Shown in pieces: positions 45,470 through 56,356 of a stretch of DNA of 64,000 nt (positions within the stretch are counted from its first letter, which is position 1; each line of letters begins with the position of its first letter). The position numbers were made by a program, and so were the translations under genes. The notes under the pieces were generated by a model that was not told the origin of the DNA, searched no databases, and worked only from the letters and a program-made list of their open reading frames with translations. The DNA comes from Brasenia schreberi (Eukaryota; Streptophyta; Magnoliopsida; Nymphaeales; Cabombaceae): assembly GCA_036023115.1 (NCBI GenBank), contig JAYKKT010000080.1, positions 12,516,001 to 12,580,000 of the forward strand, written 5' to 3'.

Positions 45470-46520
45470 TTATAATTAAAAGTTAAAACAATCATCCACA
45501 ACATGTATCATAATCAACAAAAACATTGTAACCAACATAGTCAGGATTACCATCATCATCTCCTCCCTCTTCCTCCTCCACAATTGGATACGCCCATCCA
45601 ACACCTTCATTTTCATCATCATCTCCAACTCTAAGTTCTGCTTCGGCTTGGAGTGTCCAATTTTCATCTTTTAAATTGATATGAACTCATTCTCTTCGAC
45701 CCAATCATCAAGAATATTAATATTTTTATAGCTCAATGGGTCATATGATACCTTGTCAAGTTTGACGCATCTACACCAAAGTGATGTGACTATATTGCAT
45801 GTAAATATAGTTACATCAATCATTCAAATTATAAAGTTACCTTTGCCTTAACTTCATATTATATGCAATGTGTACCAAATCACGTAATTGAGCATGCTCC
45901 AGTCTGTTTCTCTTTTTTATGTGAATGCATTCGAAAAAGCTTTAATTTCTCTTACACTCACTCGAATTATATGTTTGGCTCAATATACGTTGAGCAAACC
46001 TTGTCAAGTTTGATGCATCTACACCAAAGTGAGACCACCATTCATTTGAAATAAAACACAATAATGATTAATAAGAAATACTAAAAGTCAATTAATTAAT
46101 AACTTAAATTAATATCAATAAAAATATATAATACCTAGTCGCATTTGGGAGCGGAGTTAGATTGCAATTGGTCTTCTAAAATCTCTAACATTTTGTATAT
46201 ACTTGCTTAACTCTAAATAAATATTATGAGTAGACAAATCTTATATAAGGTTAATTGCATTCAATATATCATTTTCGTCTTCTACAAAGTTAGGAGAAAA
46301 TCGAATATAAGGGTTAAAGAAATATGCAACAACATGAAAATCATGATGTATCTGGCAGTTCCAACATGCATCAATTATCTTCTAAACCTTTTTAAAAATA
46401 ACCACTTGCGGTTAAGGTTTGCTTTTATTTCTAATTTGACCTTATCTATAACATCATATATAGGGCATAGCAAACATATCTTCACTATCTACCATCCTCG
46501 TTACCTTAACTAAAGGTACA
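45470..46520 (-). pseudogene. hAT transposase C-terminal relic, minus strand
   Basis: Minus-strand reading: HVVAYFFNPYIRFSPNF (about 46350-46290); GVDASNLTRFAQRILSQTYN (about 46030-45970); the hATC dimerisation region ERxxSFFxCIHxKKRNRLEH (about 45945-45900); LRDLVHIAYNMKLRQR; then, after a probable intron, YDPLSYKNINILDDWVEENE (about 45750-45690) and an acidic tail. It is homologous to, but much more decayed than, the transposase at 56.7-59.2 kb. A 35-bp segment (CCTTGTCAAGTTTGAYGCATC...) occurs at both 45753 and 46000. Confidence 0.85.
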
Positions 46521-46639
46521 ATCATCCTCAAAAATTTGCTACAATTTTTACAAAAATCAGCATTCAAGACAACATATACCACAATAATCTCCTTTCTAAA
46601 CCAACTAATGAAACCGTAGAAGTCACTTTGTCATTCTAT
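46521..46639. other. Spacer between hAT and copia relics
   Basis: Short AT-rich segment; nothing recognised. Confidence 0.4.
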
Positions 46640-47800
46640 CTTTATATGCAAATAACATATTATTGACTAAAAATGAAATGAGATAACTGTCAAAACTAAG
46701 TCATGGTTAAATTGAAAGTTCAAAATGAAGGACATGAAAGAGGCATCCTATATTCTAGGTATAAATATTTCTCAAATAGAGAATCTAAACATTTATTTTT
46801 GAGCCAAGAGATATATTGATTATATCCTTAAAAGATTTAGAATGAGTGATTGCAAGCTTGTAATTACACTCGTTGCTAAAGTGATCAAATTGAGTAATGT
46901 TGATTGTCTAAGTGAGGGAGAAAACAAGTTTAATGTTCTTTATGTATAAGTTACAAGTAACTTGATGTATGTGATTTTGTGTGAAAGATCGGATATGAGC
47001 TTTGTTGTTGATATTGTGAGTAAATATTAAAGTATTTTTGATTGATAGTATTAAATAGCTATGGAAAGGATTTTAAGGTATCTTAAAAGAATAAAAGATT
47101 TAAAACTCTATTTTTAAGCGGATGAAATAAAAGTGGTAGAATACTGATATGCTGAATTTGATGTAAGAAAAAATGACAACAAATCAATATCTGGTTAGAT
47201 ATTTTTATTTAGAGGTGATACTGTTTTTTTGGTTTGCAAGAAACAAGGTTATGTAACATTACATAAACAAGAAACTGAGTATGTTGCTTGCAGTATAACT
47301 GCAACGAGTGTCATTTGGATAAGCCGTTTCATACATGATTTGAAGCTAGATATAGCCAACGAGTCTGTTGTTATTTATTGTGATAACAATGTAATAACTA
47401 CTATAATTAGGAGTTAAAAACAAGTATATAATGGTTAAATCACTATGTTCTTGATAGGCTTAAAAGGAATGAGATATTTATATATTATATACCAAGTAAT
47501 GAGATGTTGGTTGACCCTTTAACTAAAGAAGATCTTTTTAAAAAGTACGTTAAACACATGAGTTTGATATATGCCTAGAGTTTTAGTGTGCAAATATACT
47601 TGATGATTATTATATAGAAAAAACATATTTATTACAAAAGATCGCATAAATGGTATAAATTATAATTCGCTTACAACTAAAAATTGTATAACTTGAAAAA
47701 CCATAAAATAGTGAAAGAAAACCAGTGTATCATAAATTGGCTAAGTGGTTGAGCGAGAGATATGAGTTATTGTGTGGCCTCTTGAAACTTAGATAGTGTG
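46640..47800 (+). pseudogene. Copia RT/RNase H and LTR start, decayed
   Basis: RT remnant from about 46640, with the YVDD site reading YANN (FLYANNILLTKN). The RNase H part has TEYVACSITATSVIWISRFI and ESVVIYCDNNVITTIIRS (47270-47417). It ends near 47580 with a polypurine-like GAGCGAGAGA (47751-47760) and an LTR-like start (tatgagttattgtgtggcc) similar to that of the 16.5-kb element. Only about 40 bp of LTR can be followed. Confidence 0.82.
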
Positions 47801-48709
47801 CACTCAAAAAAATGTGAAAACAGAACCCTCTTCTCGACACTACTTTTGAAAGTTAAACATCTTTTAATAAACTTGATTTACTTCATAAAAGTTAAATCAC
47901 ATCTCTTAAATACAAATGAAAGTCCATACAAAAACATGAGAAGGGAAAAGCCAAGCTTGTTTATTGACACAACGAGAAACAAAAAAAAACAAAAGCTTCT
48001 CTATAAAAACCCTTTGCGGATAACCGGTTTTCACCTTCTTCCCTCTTCCTCTTCTCTCCACTGCACTTACAGCATTGAAAGCCCTGCGACACGGATGCTG
48101 CATCACTCGGATATTGGCTCAAGTAGCAACATTTAAAAGGCTACAGCAGCCTGCGACACCCGTTCAGGTCCAGCTTAGTCTCTATTTACTAGCGTTTTCT
48201 TCATCTTCCTCACCGTTCGAATTGTCTTCTCACTCATACTACCATCATAATCTCTCTCATCTCTATCTTTTACCCACTCTCTTCTTCGCCGTCTCGTTGC
48301 ACTCACCATCGTCCATTGCCATCAGCATATGTGCACCCTAATCCAAATTCAAGGATAATCAAGCCCAACTTCGGGCGATTCTCGTGTAATTCAAAGGGAA
48401 GATCAAGGGATCTTGAGCGACGCGCCTCTTGGCCAGGCGTTAGATTCCGATCAACCACAGACAGATTCACGTTGAGGGACCATGATGCATATGTGACCGT
48501 ATTGAACCCACCGTCTTCTTGTGGTTTGTAGCTAGCAATTTCAAAAACTGTGTCGTGTTCGAACCGACCTAGTTTCAACACGAACACGAAGTTTGCATGA
48601 CACGTCGAAACGGTTTGCGAACTCTTCACATGAGTGCAGTCTCGTGGATTTGAGATTAGATCAATAACTACGTCCCACCCGTTTGCTGGATCAATATCTC
48701 TTCAAATTA
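47801..48709. other. Upstream region of RRN3
   Basis: It contains a TATA-like CTATAAAAACC at about 48000-48010, followed by a pyrimidine-rich stretch. It is about 820 bp before the RRN3 start codon and could belong to a longer RRN3 leader or another transcript. The frames at 48303-48629 (minus, 108 aa) and 48316-48531 (plus) match nothing. Confidence 0.4.
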
Positions 48710-48718
48710 AAACCCTAA
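48710..48718 (+). promoter_or_regulatory. Telo-box in the RRN3 promoter or leader
   Basis: AAACCCTAA (telo-box) lies 111 bp before the RRN3 start codon. A second, inverted site (TTAGGGTT) is at 48799-48806. Telo-boxes are enriched just downstream of transcription starts of plant ribosome-biogenesis and translation genes, which fits an RNA polymerase I factor. Confidence 0.7.
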
Positions 48719-48828
48719 CTTTTCATTGCCACCTCCGCCTCCCTCCTCTTGCGTTTTCGAAAGAGACCGTGTGTCTGACTTCTTGACGGTGTCCAAGATT
48801 AGGGTTCTCTTGTTCGAAGTCGGTGTTC

Positions 48829-51800
48829 ATGGGGATGGAAATAGTTGGGGGAGGTCCGACTGCTTTTCCGGCGCCAGACATCGCCATCAGCGATTCAGAA
48901 GCCATCTACACTGCCACTTACATGATTCGGGAGGCCTTGATTCTTTCCACTAAGGTAAATCTTTCTTGTATCGTTTTCTGTTTGAAAATTCGGTAGGTTT
49001 TGTGAATTAGAGCGACTTTCATAGATAGATTGGTGGAGTTTGGTTGCTTGTGTTTTAACGTCTTGCTTGTTATATTGACATTTGAAGCCTATTTCAGGGT
49101 GATCAAACTCCATATAATCAAATAATTGAAGAAATTACACATTATGATCCGAGGGACCCAGTTCAGGAAAGCATGCTTGCGGTAGGTCATGGTCTCACTC
49201 TACATGCGGATTCACAATGCTCTTTTATCCTGGTTTTCATGCTCCTTTGCTTCTCTTTTCCTGTTCAGATGACATTGAGGGCCTTGTCGGGTGCAATTTC
49301 ATCTGTTCACTATGATCACCACAAGTCCTTACTCTCTTTCGTAAGTATGAGAGGATGCTTAAGCTCTTAAACTTCCAACTTTGCATGTTGTTTGCTAATT
49401 ATAAAATGAAAACTGCAGATTTTTGATATGAGCATGTGGAACTGTGGCCCTGATGTGGCAGATGCATGGTTGCAGTTTATTGTTAACCTGGTAATATAAC
49501 TTATGCAAGATACTGTTCGTGTATGTCATCGGCATTGTTTGATTTGCTGAAGTTTATTTATTCTCACTTCTGTTTTCTTATTTATGATCCAGGCAGCTTC
49601 AAATAGTGAATTTGTCAGTGAATGCTTAATCAAGATCGTTAGCAATTTCCTCCCTCCAACATGTTTGTCTCGAACATTGATGGCTGTAGATAGTATAACT
49701 ACACGTTGGCTTATGAATGGTCTAGATAGAAGCCAGCTGGCTCAGAAAACTGCAGAGCATCTATCAAGGAAGGAAGAAGTCCTTCCTCGGGTGCACATGG
49801 CACTTGAATCTATGATTCATTTGGTACCACCGGCATCACTGAAGTTGGGGCCAATTCTTGTTCATGCAATGCCCAAAAAGCATGAGCCGAAAACTGTGAG
49901 TAGGTTTAACCTCATATCTTTTTGCATCACACTTTTGCAAGTGGGATGGTTGTTATTATAAGGAATTGATGCATGTGCACCATATTAACATGTCACAAAG
50001 GAGAGAAGAAAACAATTATCTAAATTTTATATTTTGGTACGTTGTTATGTGATAATGTCAGATATAACCTAATTGATTGGGTCCTTCTGATACCTATCAT
50101 GATTTTTCCTGTATATTGGTGCTACTGCAGACATCATGTATGGTAAGATATGTTCCATGCATTGTACTGTATAAAATGGTATCATTGTCTTAGGATATTT
50201 TTGCTTCTTGATTTAAATTACTTTTAATTAAATAAAGAAAGAGTATCATACCATACACGATACAATACGATACTGACAACACTAATGAGATGTCTTATAG
50301 AACATTTTAGAGCAAAAAAGAAAGACCTTCACATGATATTTATTGATCTAGAAAAAGCTTACGATAGGGTACCAAGGGATGTTCTTTGGAGAACCTTGGA
50401 AAAAAGAGGTATCCTCTTGACATACATAGACCTTATAAGAGACATGTATGATGTTTCAAAAACATGTGTGAGGACTCATGAAGGAACGACATACTTCTTT
50501 GAAGTTAATATTAGGTTACATCAAGGATCAACTTTAAGTCCATGCTTATTTATAATGGCGATTGACGAGTTAACAAAACATATTAAAGATGAAGTACCTT
50601 GGTGTATGTTATTTGCAAATGGCATTGTGTTAGTGGAGGAGCCTAAGGAAAAAGTTAATAGAAAATTGGAACTATGAAGAGAAACATTAGAAAGTAAAGT
50701 CTTCCGACTTAGTAGAACAAAGACAAATTATATGGAATGTAAGTTTGATCATTTGGTTACTTCAGAGGACATATAAATTAAAATTGACATACATTGCATC
50801 CCAAAAGGAAAGTTTTAAATACCTAGGTTAACAACAATTAGACCTGTCATATTTTATGGTTATGAGTGTTGGCCAGTTAATCATAACATGTACAAAAGAT
50901 GTCTGTGGCAGAAATGAAGATGTTGAGATGGATGAGTGGTCATACAAGGGAAAATTGTTTATATAATAAGGTCATTAGAAACAAATTGGGAGTGACACCA
51001 ATAGAGGATAAAATGAGAAAATATCGTTTAAGATGGTTTGGACATATAGAAAGAATATCAAAGGAAGCGCCTCTAAGAAGTATGAAAAACTAGATTTTTA
51101 AAGTATTAAAAGAGGTAGAGGACAACCACAAAAGTGTTGGAAAGAAACAATAAAGAATGATCTAACTTACGTTCAGTTAACTGCTAACATGGCACATGAT
51201 AGGGCTCTGTGGAAACAAAGAATTCATGTAGCCAACCCTGTCTAGTATGGGAAAAGGCTTAGTTGTTGTATTATAAAGAATGATGGAACGCTTTCCATAA
51301 TATAAATAATATTGAACTATAAATGCTTTTGAATAATATTGAACTATAAGTCTATAAATGCTTTCTCTTTTCTTTTTCTGTTCTTTGGTGAACATGATAT
51401 ATCAGTTTGTGTGAGAATGTTATTTAAGTGGGATCCAAACAGCCAACATCAGCAGATTGATCACTTTGGCAGATTTAGTACAACCAGTCATGTTTTCTCT
51501 AGGTTGACTTGGTTTATAACTTCATGGCTTATGTGTTCTTGGTTAAGTGGTATTCAAAACATGCAGAAGCTACCTTGGGGTCGGTCTAGAGATTTGAAAC
51601 TCAAATACAAACTGATATTTCAGATTTAGCAAAACTAAATTCTAGTGCTTTCTCGAGCTGGAACCATGTGTGAGAGTTTCATTTATTGTTCAATATTAGA
51701 GTTAACTGCTAGGGGTCTTATACCAGTTTATGTCACTATCGTGGATTGTTTTAGTTCCAAAGACATATTTTTGTGATGAGATTCCTATTAAAAAAAAACA

Positions 51801-53031
51801 ATTGCATAAACTTGAAGACAAAAGATGGCCTACTTCTGTGTTAGTTGCAACATTTTGCATGAAGTGTTGGAGACTCTCATTAGAATGAAAAGGGCTACTA
51901 GTTAATAACCCATTTTGCAAACTGGCCTCAATCTCTTCTAGCTTGCGGTGCCATCTTTCACCTGTTACACCGAGCCACCTGCTTTATGTTTCCACTATTG
52001 ACTCTCTATATTCAAAGTGGCTAAAATGCCCTTGTTGCTGATTTTTCTAACAAAAGGCTATATCTATAAGGTGAGCTGCTTTATTGGAAAAGGGTAGGTA
52101 TTATGATTATAATATTTCTAATGATTATCAATCTATTCAAATTAAGCAAGTAGTTAACAATGCCATAGACGTTCTTTGCCACTTGGTGAATATGCTGATT
52201 CGTGAGGAACATTGTGGTAACTTTCTAGATGTAAATTGTTTGGTAAAATGTGCAAAAAGAATCTAGAATGTTAAAACTTTTGGAATACTTGCTCTATAAA
52301 TGCTCCAACATTTCATATTCCACAATGTGAAAGCTGCCTACAACTCCATGAAATGGTCAAGTGTTTAGCCTATTTACATCCCATTGAAAAACTGTAGTTT
52401 ATTGAGTGAACTTGGCGAGTGTGGCAATGACTAAATTTGGACGATGACAACTAGGCTTCAAGGTCATTTGCATGTTTAGTTGTTTTAATATTTCCTTTGT
52501 TTACCTTCCAGGGGAGGCAGTCTTAGGTTATCAATTGAACAATTCCCTAGGCAATTCATTGTGGGGAGATCATATAACTTGAAATTATGGAAGTCAGTAA
52601 GGGACAAAATAATGATCTTGTGTTAAAATTTTTTACGAGGACAATGTTGTGGCACATCATTTGCAAGCGATAGTATTGTCACCTTCTTGCTATTATTATG
52701 CAGCTAAATTCAAGCCTCTTCTTCTTTAATTAATGAAATAGATATTACTCATCTCAGTTCAAATATGTTTCCAGCTTCCCTGGTACTTCCATTAGGACAG
52801 AAGGTAGCTATGCCAGCACTGCCAGCATTATGGGTCACAAGTCTAGGTCACTGACTTAGCAAGTTCTCAGAAACACTAGAGGATGGTACTTTTGTCATGT
52901 AACATGTTGGTATCTTTTTGTGCCACTCCCAATGCTCATGAGTAGCAATACGTTGGAATTGCTGCTTTCCATCCCACGGTCATGGCCTCAAGGTTTGGGT
53001 TGGGATTGTTGAAGTGGATATTGCCAACAAT

Positions 53032-53111
<80 letters not shown>

Positions 53112-56100
53112 TAATGCATTCAGAAGAAGAAAGTTTCCGTAAGTCTATGGTTTCTATTTTGTCATGGACTTCTCTGGGTTATGATTGCCATTAACTAAGA
53201 TGATATGAGGGAGCATCTATAAGCCCGTATTGTTAACGGGGGTTGCCAATTGCCATAATTGGCTTGTTCTCTATATATTTTTCTCTATTTCTTCTTGTTT
53301 ATTTTGTGGATAAAGTTCCATAAATGGGAATTCCCTTGGTTGCCGTAATATATTGTGCTAATAGAAGTTATTTTGCCATTTTCTGTTGGATTGACTTCAT
53401 GCTATGAGGTGGCATCTCTCGCTAGGTTAGTGCCCTTACTGAACCAGTCGAGGGGCTCCCACACCTTGATCTTCTTTGAATATTGAATCCGATGCCACAT
53501 TTTGCAATTCCTGTCACTTTGTCATTCTAACAGCAAAAATTGTCTCCGATAGTACAACAACAACTAAGCCTTTTCCCATACTAGATGGGGTCGGCTACAT
53601 GGATTCTTTGTTTCCACATAGCCCTATCATAATTTTGTAGAATCCATGGTAGATAAGTTCGACAAAGTTTTACGCTGGCTGTCGGAAGCCTAACACAGCC
53701 CTTCTTTATCCGGGCTTGGGACTGGCCATGCAAGGGTGATTATCCTCAAGACCAAATAGAAATAAAATCAAGATGAACTAGGGTCATGTGTACGATGCAA
53801 ACAAACCAAGTTGAGAACTGTGACAATTCCTCCAAGATCTTTCCTATAGTTGCACATCCATCAGCCCAGTCTTAATTTTGGAGGACTTCATCCAGAGAGA
53901 ATTTTATTTGGCTCCACAAAATATGGGTGGTCAACCAAGATTCCTTTCCAGCAAGGAACCGGTCAATTATTTGATATGATTATGACATGTTTTTATTCAA
54001 GCTATATATTCGAGCCAACAAAGGATCTTATGATCAATTCACAGATAATTTGGGTTCCATTAGTATGGTAGTTCAAAACTAATATGCTGACCGATCAAAC
54101 AACTATTCAAGATACTAAAAGAAAGATTGATTATGGGCACCATTCTCCACATCAAATCAATCATTCAGAAGGTTTGCTGGGATATAACCTAGTTGACTGA
54201 GCCTTGGATGACGGTACTAGGTTGCCTAGTTTGGTTTTAGGTTAAAACATGAAAACCCCAGGTTTGTGAAGCAACTGCTACCTCCTCCCGCTCTAATTTT
54301 TTTCCAAGGGGCAATTAAGTTGGCTTTCTTGCCAATTTCCACCAGGTCCATCCAATCTATAAGCCTCTCTATCCTAACATCATTTGAATAAGGAAAGGGC
54401 TAGATGGTATCAGATAGCCATTTTCTGGGCATTGACTGGATGCAAAATGCGAAGATATCAATTGCAAATAGCTTAGACCGCTATTGGATGTGGAGGATAG
54501 AACCCCACTTATGGATTTCAATAACATAGAAATGCATAGGCATGTATTAGTGCAGATCCCATTGTAGTAAATGCATCCTCATTTATGAATTTCAATAACA
54601 TAGAAATTCATAGGCATGTATTAGTGCAGATCTCATTGTAGTAAATACATATTCAGTGTGCTGAGGTGATATTTATTATATTATATTATATTTTATAAAT
54701 AAAATGATGATTAGTCAACAATGTTTTTTACCACCATAAAAAATATTGAAAAAACTAATCAGGTACGCTTGTTACCCTAGTATTAAAACTCGATTGAAGC
54801 ATGTTTTAGCCAAGGAGGGCATTAATAGTTTATATTATTAGGTTAGCAAATATCTGTGGTTTGAATCCCCAATTATCTTGTTTGTTCGGTAAGATTATGC
54901 TCCATGTTCTTGTTCTTTTTTATGTTTTCTCCTTTTAGATGCTACTGTTTCATAACGTACCAGTCTCAATGTATTCCCCAATAACTAAAAAGGCGATTGA
55001 TATAAATTCTTCTGGGATAACCAATACATTAAGTAACATTTCAGAAACTTCAACAACATTCATCACAAAAATAAGTGCAAGGAAAAACTCAGAAACTTCA
55101 ACAACATTCATCACAAAAATAAGTGCAAGGAAAAACTTTCTGCTAGGAAAGAATCTATGCTGCAAAGTACAACAAAAAAACGGAGTAGAAAGACATCTAG
55201 TGTCAAATGACTGCACTTACGCCCACTTTGGTTCTGGTGCACCACAGTCTGCACAAAAATTGTCTCCGATAGTGTTACCATAATTTCGCTTGGTTCTATA
55301 AGGGGTCATCTGGAAATGGAAAGAAAAGGATACACAAGGCAGGCACTTGAAGAATGGTTCACACAATTTTATTATGACCCACATAAATGTTTTTGTGGTT
55401 TGTTTTGTGTGAGCGGTTTTGTTACCATTTGCATACTTAAGTTTAGGAGAGGAAAGTTAAACGTTTAAAATAAGTAGTCACATACTTTCTTGAGAAATTT
55501 GATGCCACATTTGGTGGCACTTCTTTAGAACTTCCACTAAAAATGGAATTCCCGGTTTCATGGATGCATTTGTACCTATATGCTTATGGAATTTCTTTCA
55601 TCCATGATTGCATTCTTCTTGATCCAATAAGTTGTACTTACAAAGCTGCATTCCTTGTGCAGTTCAATGTTCTTTACCTGGAGAACATGCTAAAGCTGGA
55701 ACATAGCAAGATAGGGCAGTACATCAGGAGTGATATTTGGAGAGCAGTGATTTGTCGACTTGTTGACTTAGATGTGAGTTGTGATGGTTTAAGCATAGTT
55801 TGGTGATAATGCATGAGAGTCTGTAGCCTGTGTTTCCAAGTCTCAACCTTTCAAACTCTTTCAGGTGGACATAAAATGGGAGGACATACTAAAGGACGAC
55901 AACAGTAAGTGCATCTTTTCAATGGAATTGGAAGATGGTGAAGAGAAAGAAGGTGGAAATGTGGTGTGTTAATCTTGTTATGCCAACTCCAAGAACTTTG
56001 GATTCCTGTTTTCTGTTTTTGGAATAACTCGCTAAATTATTATTCTGTGTATTTCTCTTGGTTCTCTTGTTGTCGTGTTGATGTTTCTTTCATTCTCAGA

Positions 56101-56207
56101 TGTCAAAAACAGAAGGCCTTGGGGAATTTGCTGATAAGTTAGACAATATGATGGACACAGTGTTTGAGCATCTCAAAACTTGTTCTGAAGAAGGTCGACT
56201 CCTACAG
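48829..56207 (+). CDS. RRN3: RNA polymerase I initiation factor RRN3/TIF-IA, N-terminal half (exons 1-8)
   Basis: RRN3 bridges RNA polymerase I and the promoter-bound core factor to start rRNA synthesis in the nucleolus. Eight exons: 48829-48954, 49098-49181, 49269-49340, 49419-49490, 49593-49895, 55663-55773, 55865-55963, 56100-56207. All have GT/AG borders, all introns are phase 0, and together they give about 325 codons with no stop. Motifs that match plant RRN3 include ALSGAISSVHYDHHKSLLSF (exon 3), SMWNCGPDV (exon 4), LPRVHMALESMIHLVPPASL (exon 5), MLKLEHSKIGQYI and LVDLDVDIKWEDIL (exons 6-7), and KLDNMMDTVFEHLKTCSEEGR (exon 8). The family is about twice as long; the HEAT-rich C-terminal half (after GRLLQ) is not found in the remaining 7.8 kb, so it lies beyond the window or is lost. 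The donor after exon 7 (GTG|GTGTGT) is the least certain. Intron 5 (49896-55662) and the intron after exon 8 are swollen by mobile elements. Confidence 0.9.
50242..50283. mobile_element. hAT terminus fragment in RRN3 intron 5
   Basis: GTATCATACC...GATACGATACTGACAACACT ends like the hAT elements at 59659 (CGATACG...ACAACACTG). It directly abuts the LINE that starts at 50284. No partner end was recognised. Confidence 0.55.
50284..51270 (+). mobile_element. 5'-truncated RTE-type LINE in RRN3 intron 5
   Basis: The RT frame 50285-50677 has FIDLEKAYDRVPRDVLW (motif A), LHQGSTLSPCLF (motif B) and MLFANGIVLVEE where FADD is expected, so it is dead. The C-terminal part (50899-51093) has MLRWMSGHTRENCLYNKV and LRWFGHIERISKE. 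It ends with GGCTTAGTTGTTG near 51268. Same strand as RRN3; no target duplication found. Confidence 0.92.
51271..53031. other. RRN3 intron 5, unassigned part
   Basis: AT-rich intron sequence with no exon-like or element-like signal found. Confidence 0.5.
53032..53109. repeat. Compound (TC)n(AT)n microsatellite
   Basis: About 13 TC units followed by about 25 AT units, in RRN3 intron 5. Confidence 0.98.
53554..53750 (-). mobile_element. LINE 3' end with a possible 5' end, internally deleted
   Basis: 53554-53628 is the last 75 bp of the RTE-type LINE on the minus strand (TAGCCGACCCCATCTAGTAT and the TTG tail). Immediately beyond, 53634-53745 on the minus strand reads GGCCAGTCCCAAGCCCGGAT...GCCAGCGTAAAACTT, which I recall as a recurrent motif near LINE 5' regions in plant genomes. 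If right, this is a LINE with nearly everything deleted. The first part is certain; the second is from memory and unverified. Confidence 0.65.
53751..54938. other. RRN3 intron 5, unassigned part
   Basis: No exon or element recognised. A block containing GCATAGGCATGTATTAGTGCAG at about 54535-54565 is repeated at about 54607-54640 with its flanks. Confidence 0.5.
55041..55136. repeat. Perfect 48-bp tandem duplication
   Basis: 55041-55088 and 55089-55136 are identical (each starts TCAGAAACTTCAACAACATT). The identity implies a recent event. It lies in the antisense direction just downstream of the ArfGAP-like exon, in what would be its intron. Confidence 0.97.
55221..55309 (-). pseudogene. Isolated ArfGAP zinc-finger exon, antisense in RRN3 intron 5
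   Basis: On the minus strand an acceptor (TTTCCATTTCCAG, ending at 55310) precedes an 89-nt open segment. It ends with GDNFCADCGAPEPKW and half an Ala codon, followed by an ideal donor, GTAAGT. FCADCGAPEPKWA is the first half of the ArfGAP C4 finger (C-x2-C), as in ACAP/AGD-type GTPase-activating proteins acting in vesicle traffic. The second half (C-IECSGVHRNLG-type) should follow at once but is not found within about 500 bp, and no other ArfGAP exon was seen. So this is a gene fragment, probably captured or duplicated. Confidence 0.7.
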
Positions 56208-56348
56208 GTTTGGTGCTCTATTTCTCAGAGTTATGTCCATTTTGTTGAACATGATCTGTGGAGACCTGGTATCTGGGGCTGAAGAATCTTAGATTCTTAG
56301 TCCAACCTTTTTATCCGTAAAAGGAAAGATGGGAACATATAGATAAGT
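56208..56348. other. RRN3 intron 8, part before the hAT element
   Basis: The sequence following the exon 8 donor. No exon here: the frame ends at a stop in 56280-56282 and does not match the expected RRN3 continuation. Confidence 0.6.
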
Positions 56349-56356
56349 ATGCATAG
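56349..56356. repeat. 8-bp target-site duplication of the hAT element
   Basis: ATGCATAG at 56349-56356 recurs exactly at 59660-59667. Eight base pairs is the hallmark of hAT insertion. Just beyond, ACACTGATGCATAGATCTT is present twice in tandem (about 59655-59692), perhaps a relic of an earlier event. Confidence 0.95.

Noticed and set aside
48303..48629. 108-codon minus-strand frame upstream of RRN3
   Set aside because: No recognisable domain and it lies in the likely promoter or leader of RRN3; the antisense frame is probably chance.
56208..56282. Extension of RRN3 exon 8 beyond the donor
   Set aside because: The residues after GRLLQ do not match the RRN3 family and run to a stop; GT at 56208 is a good donor.
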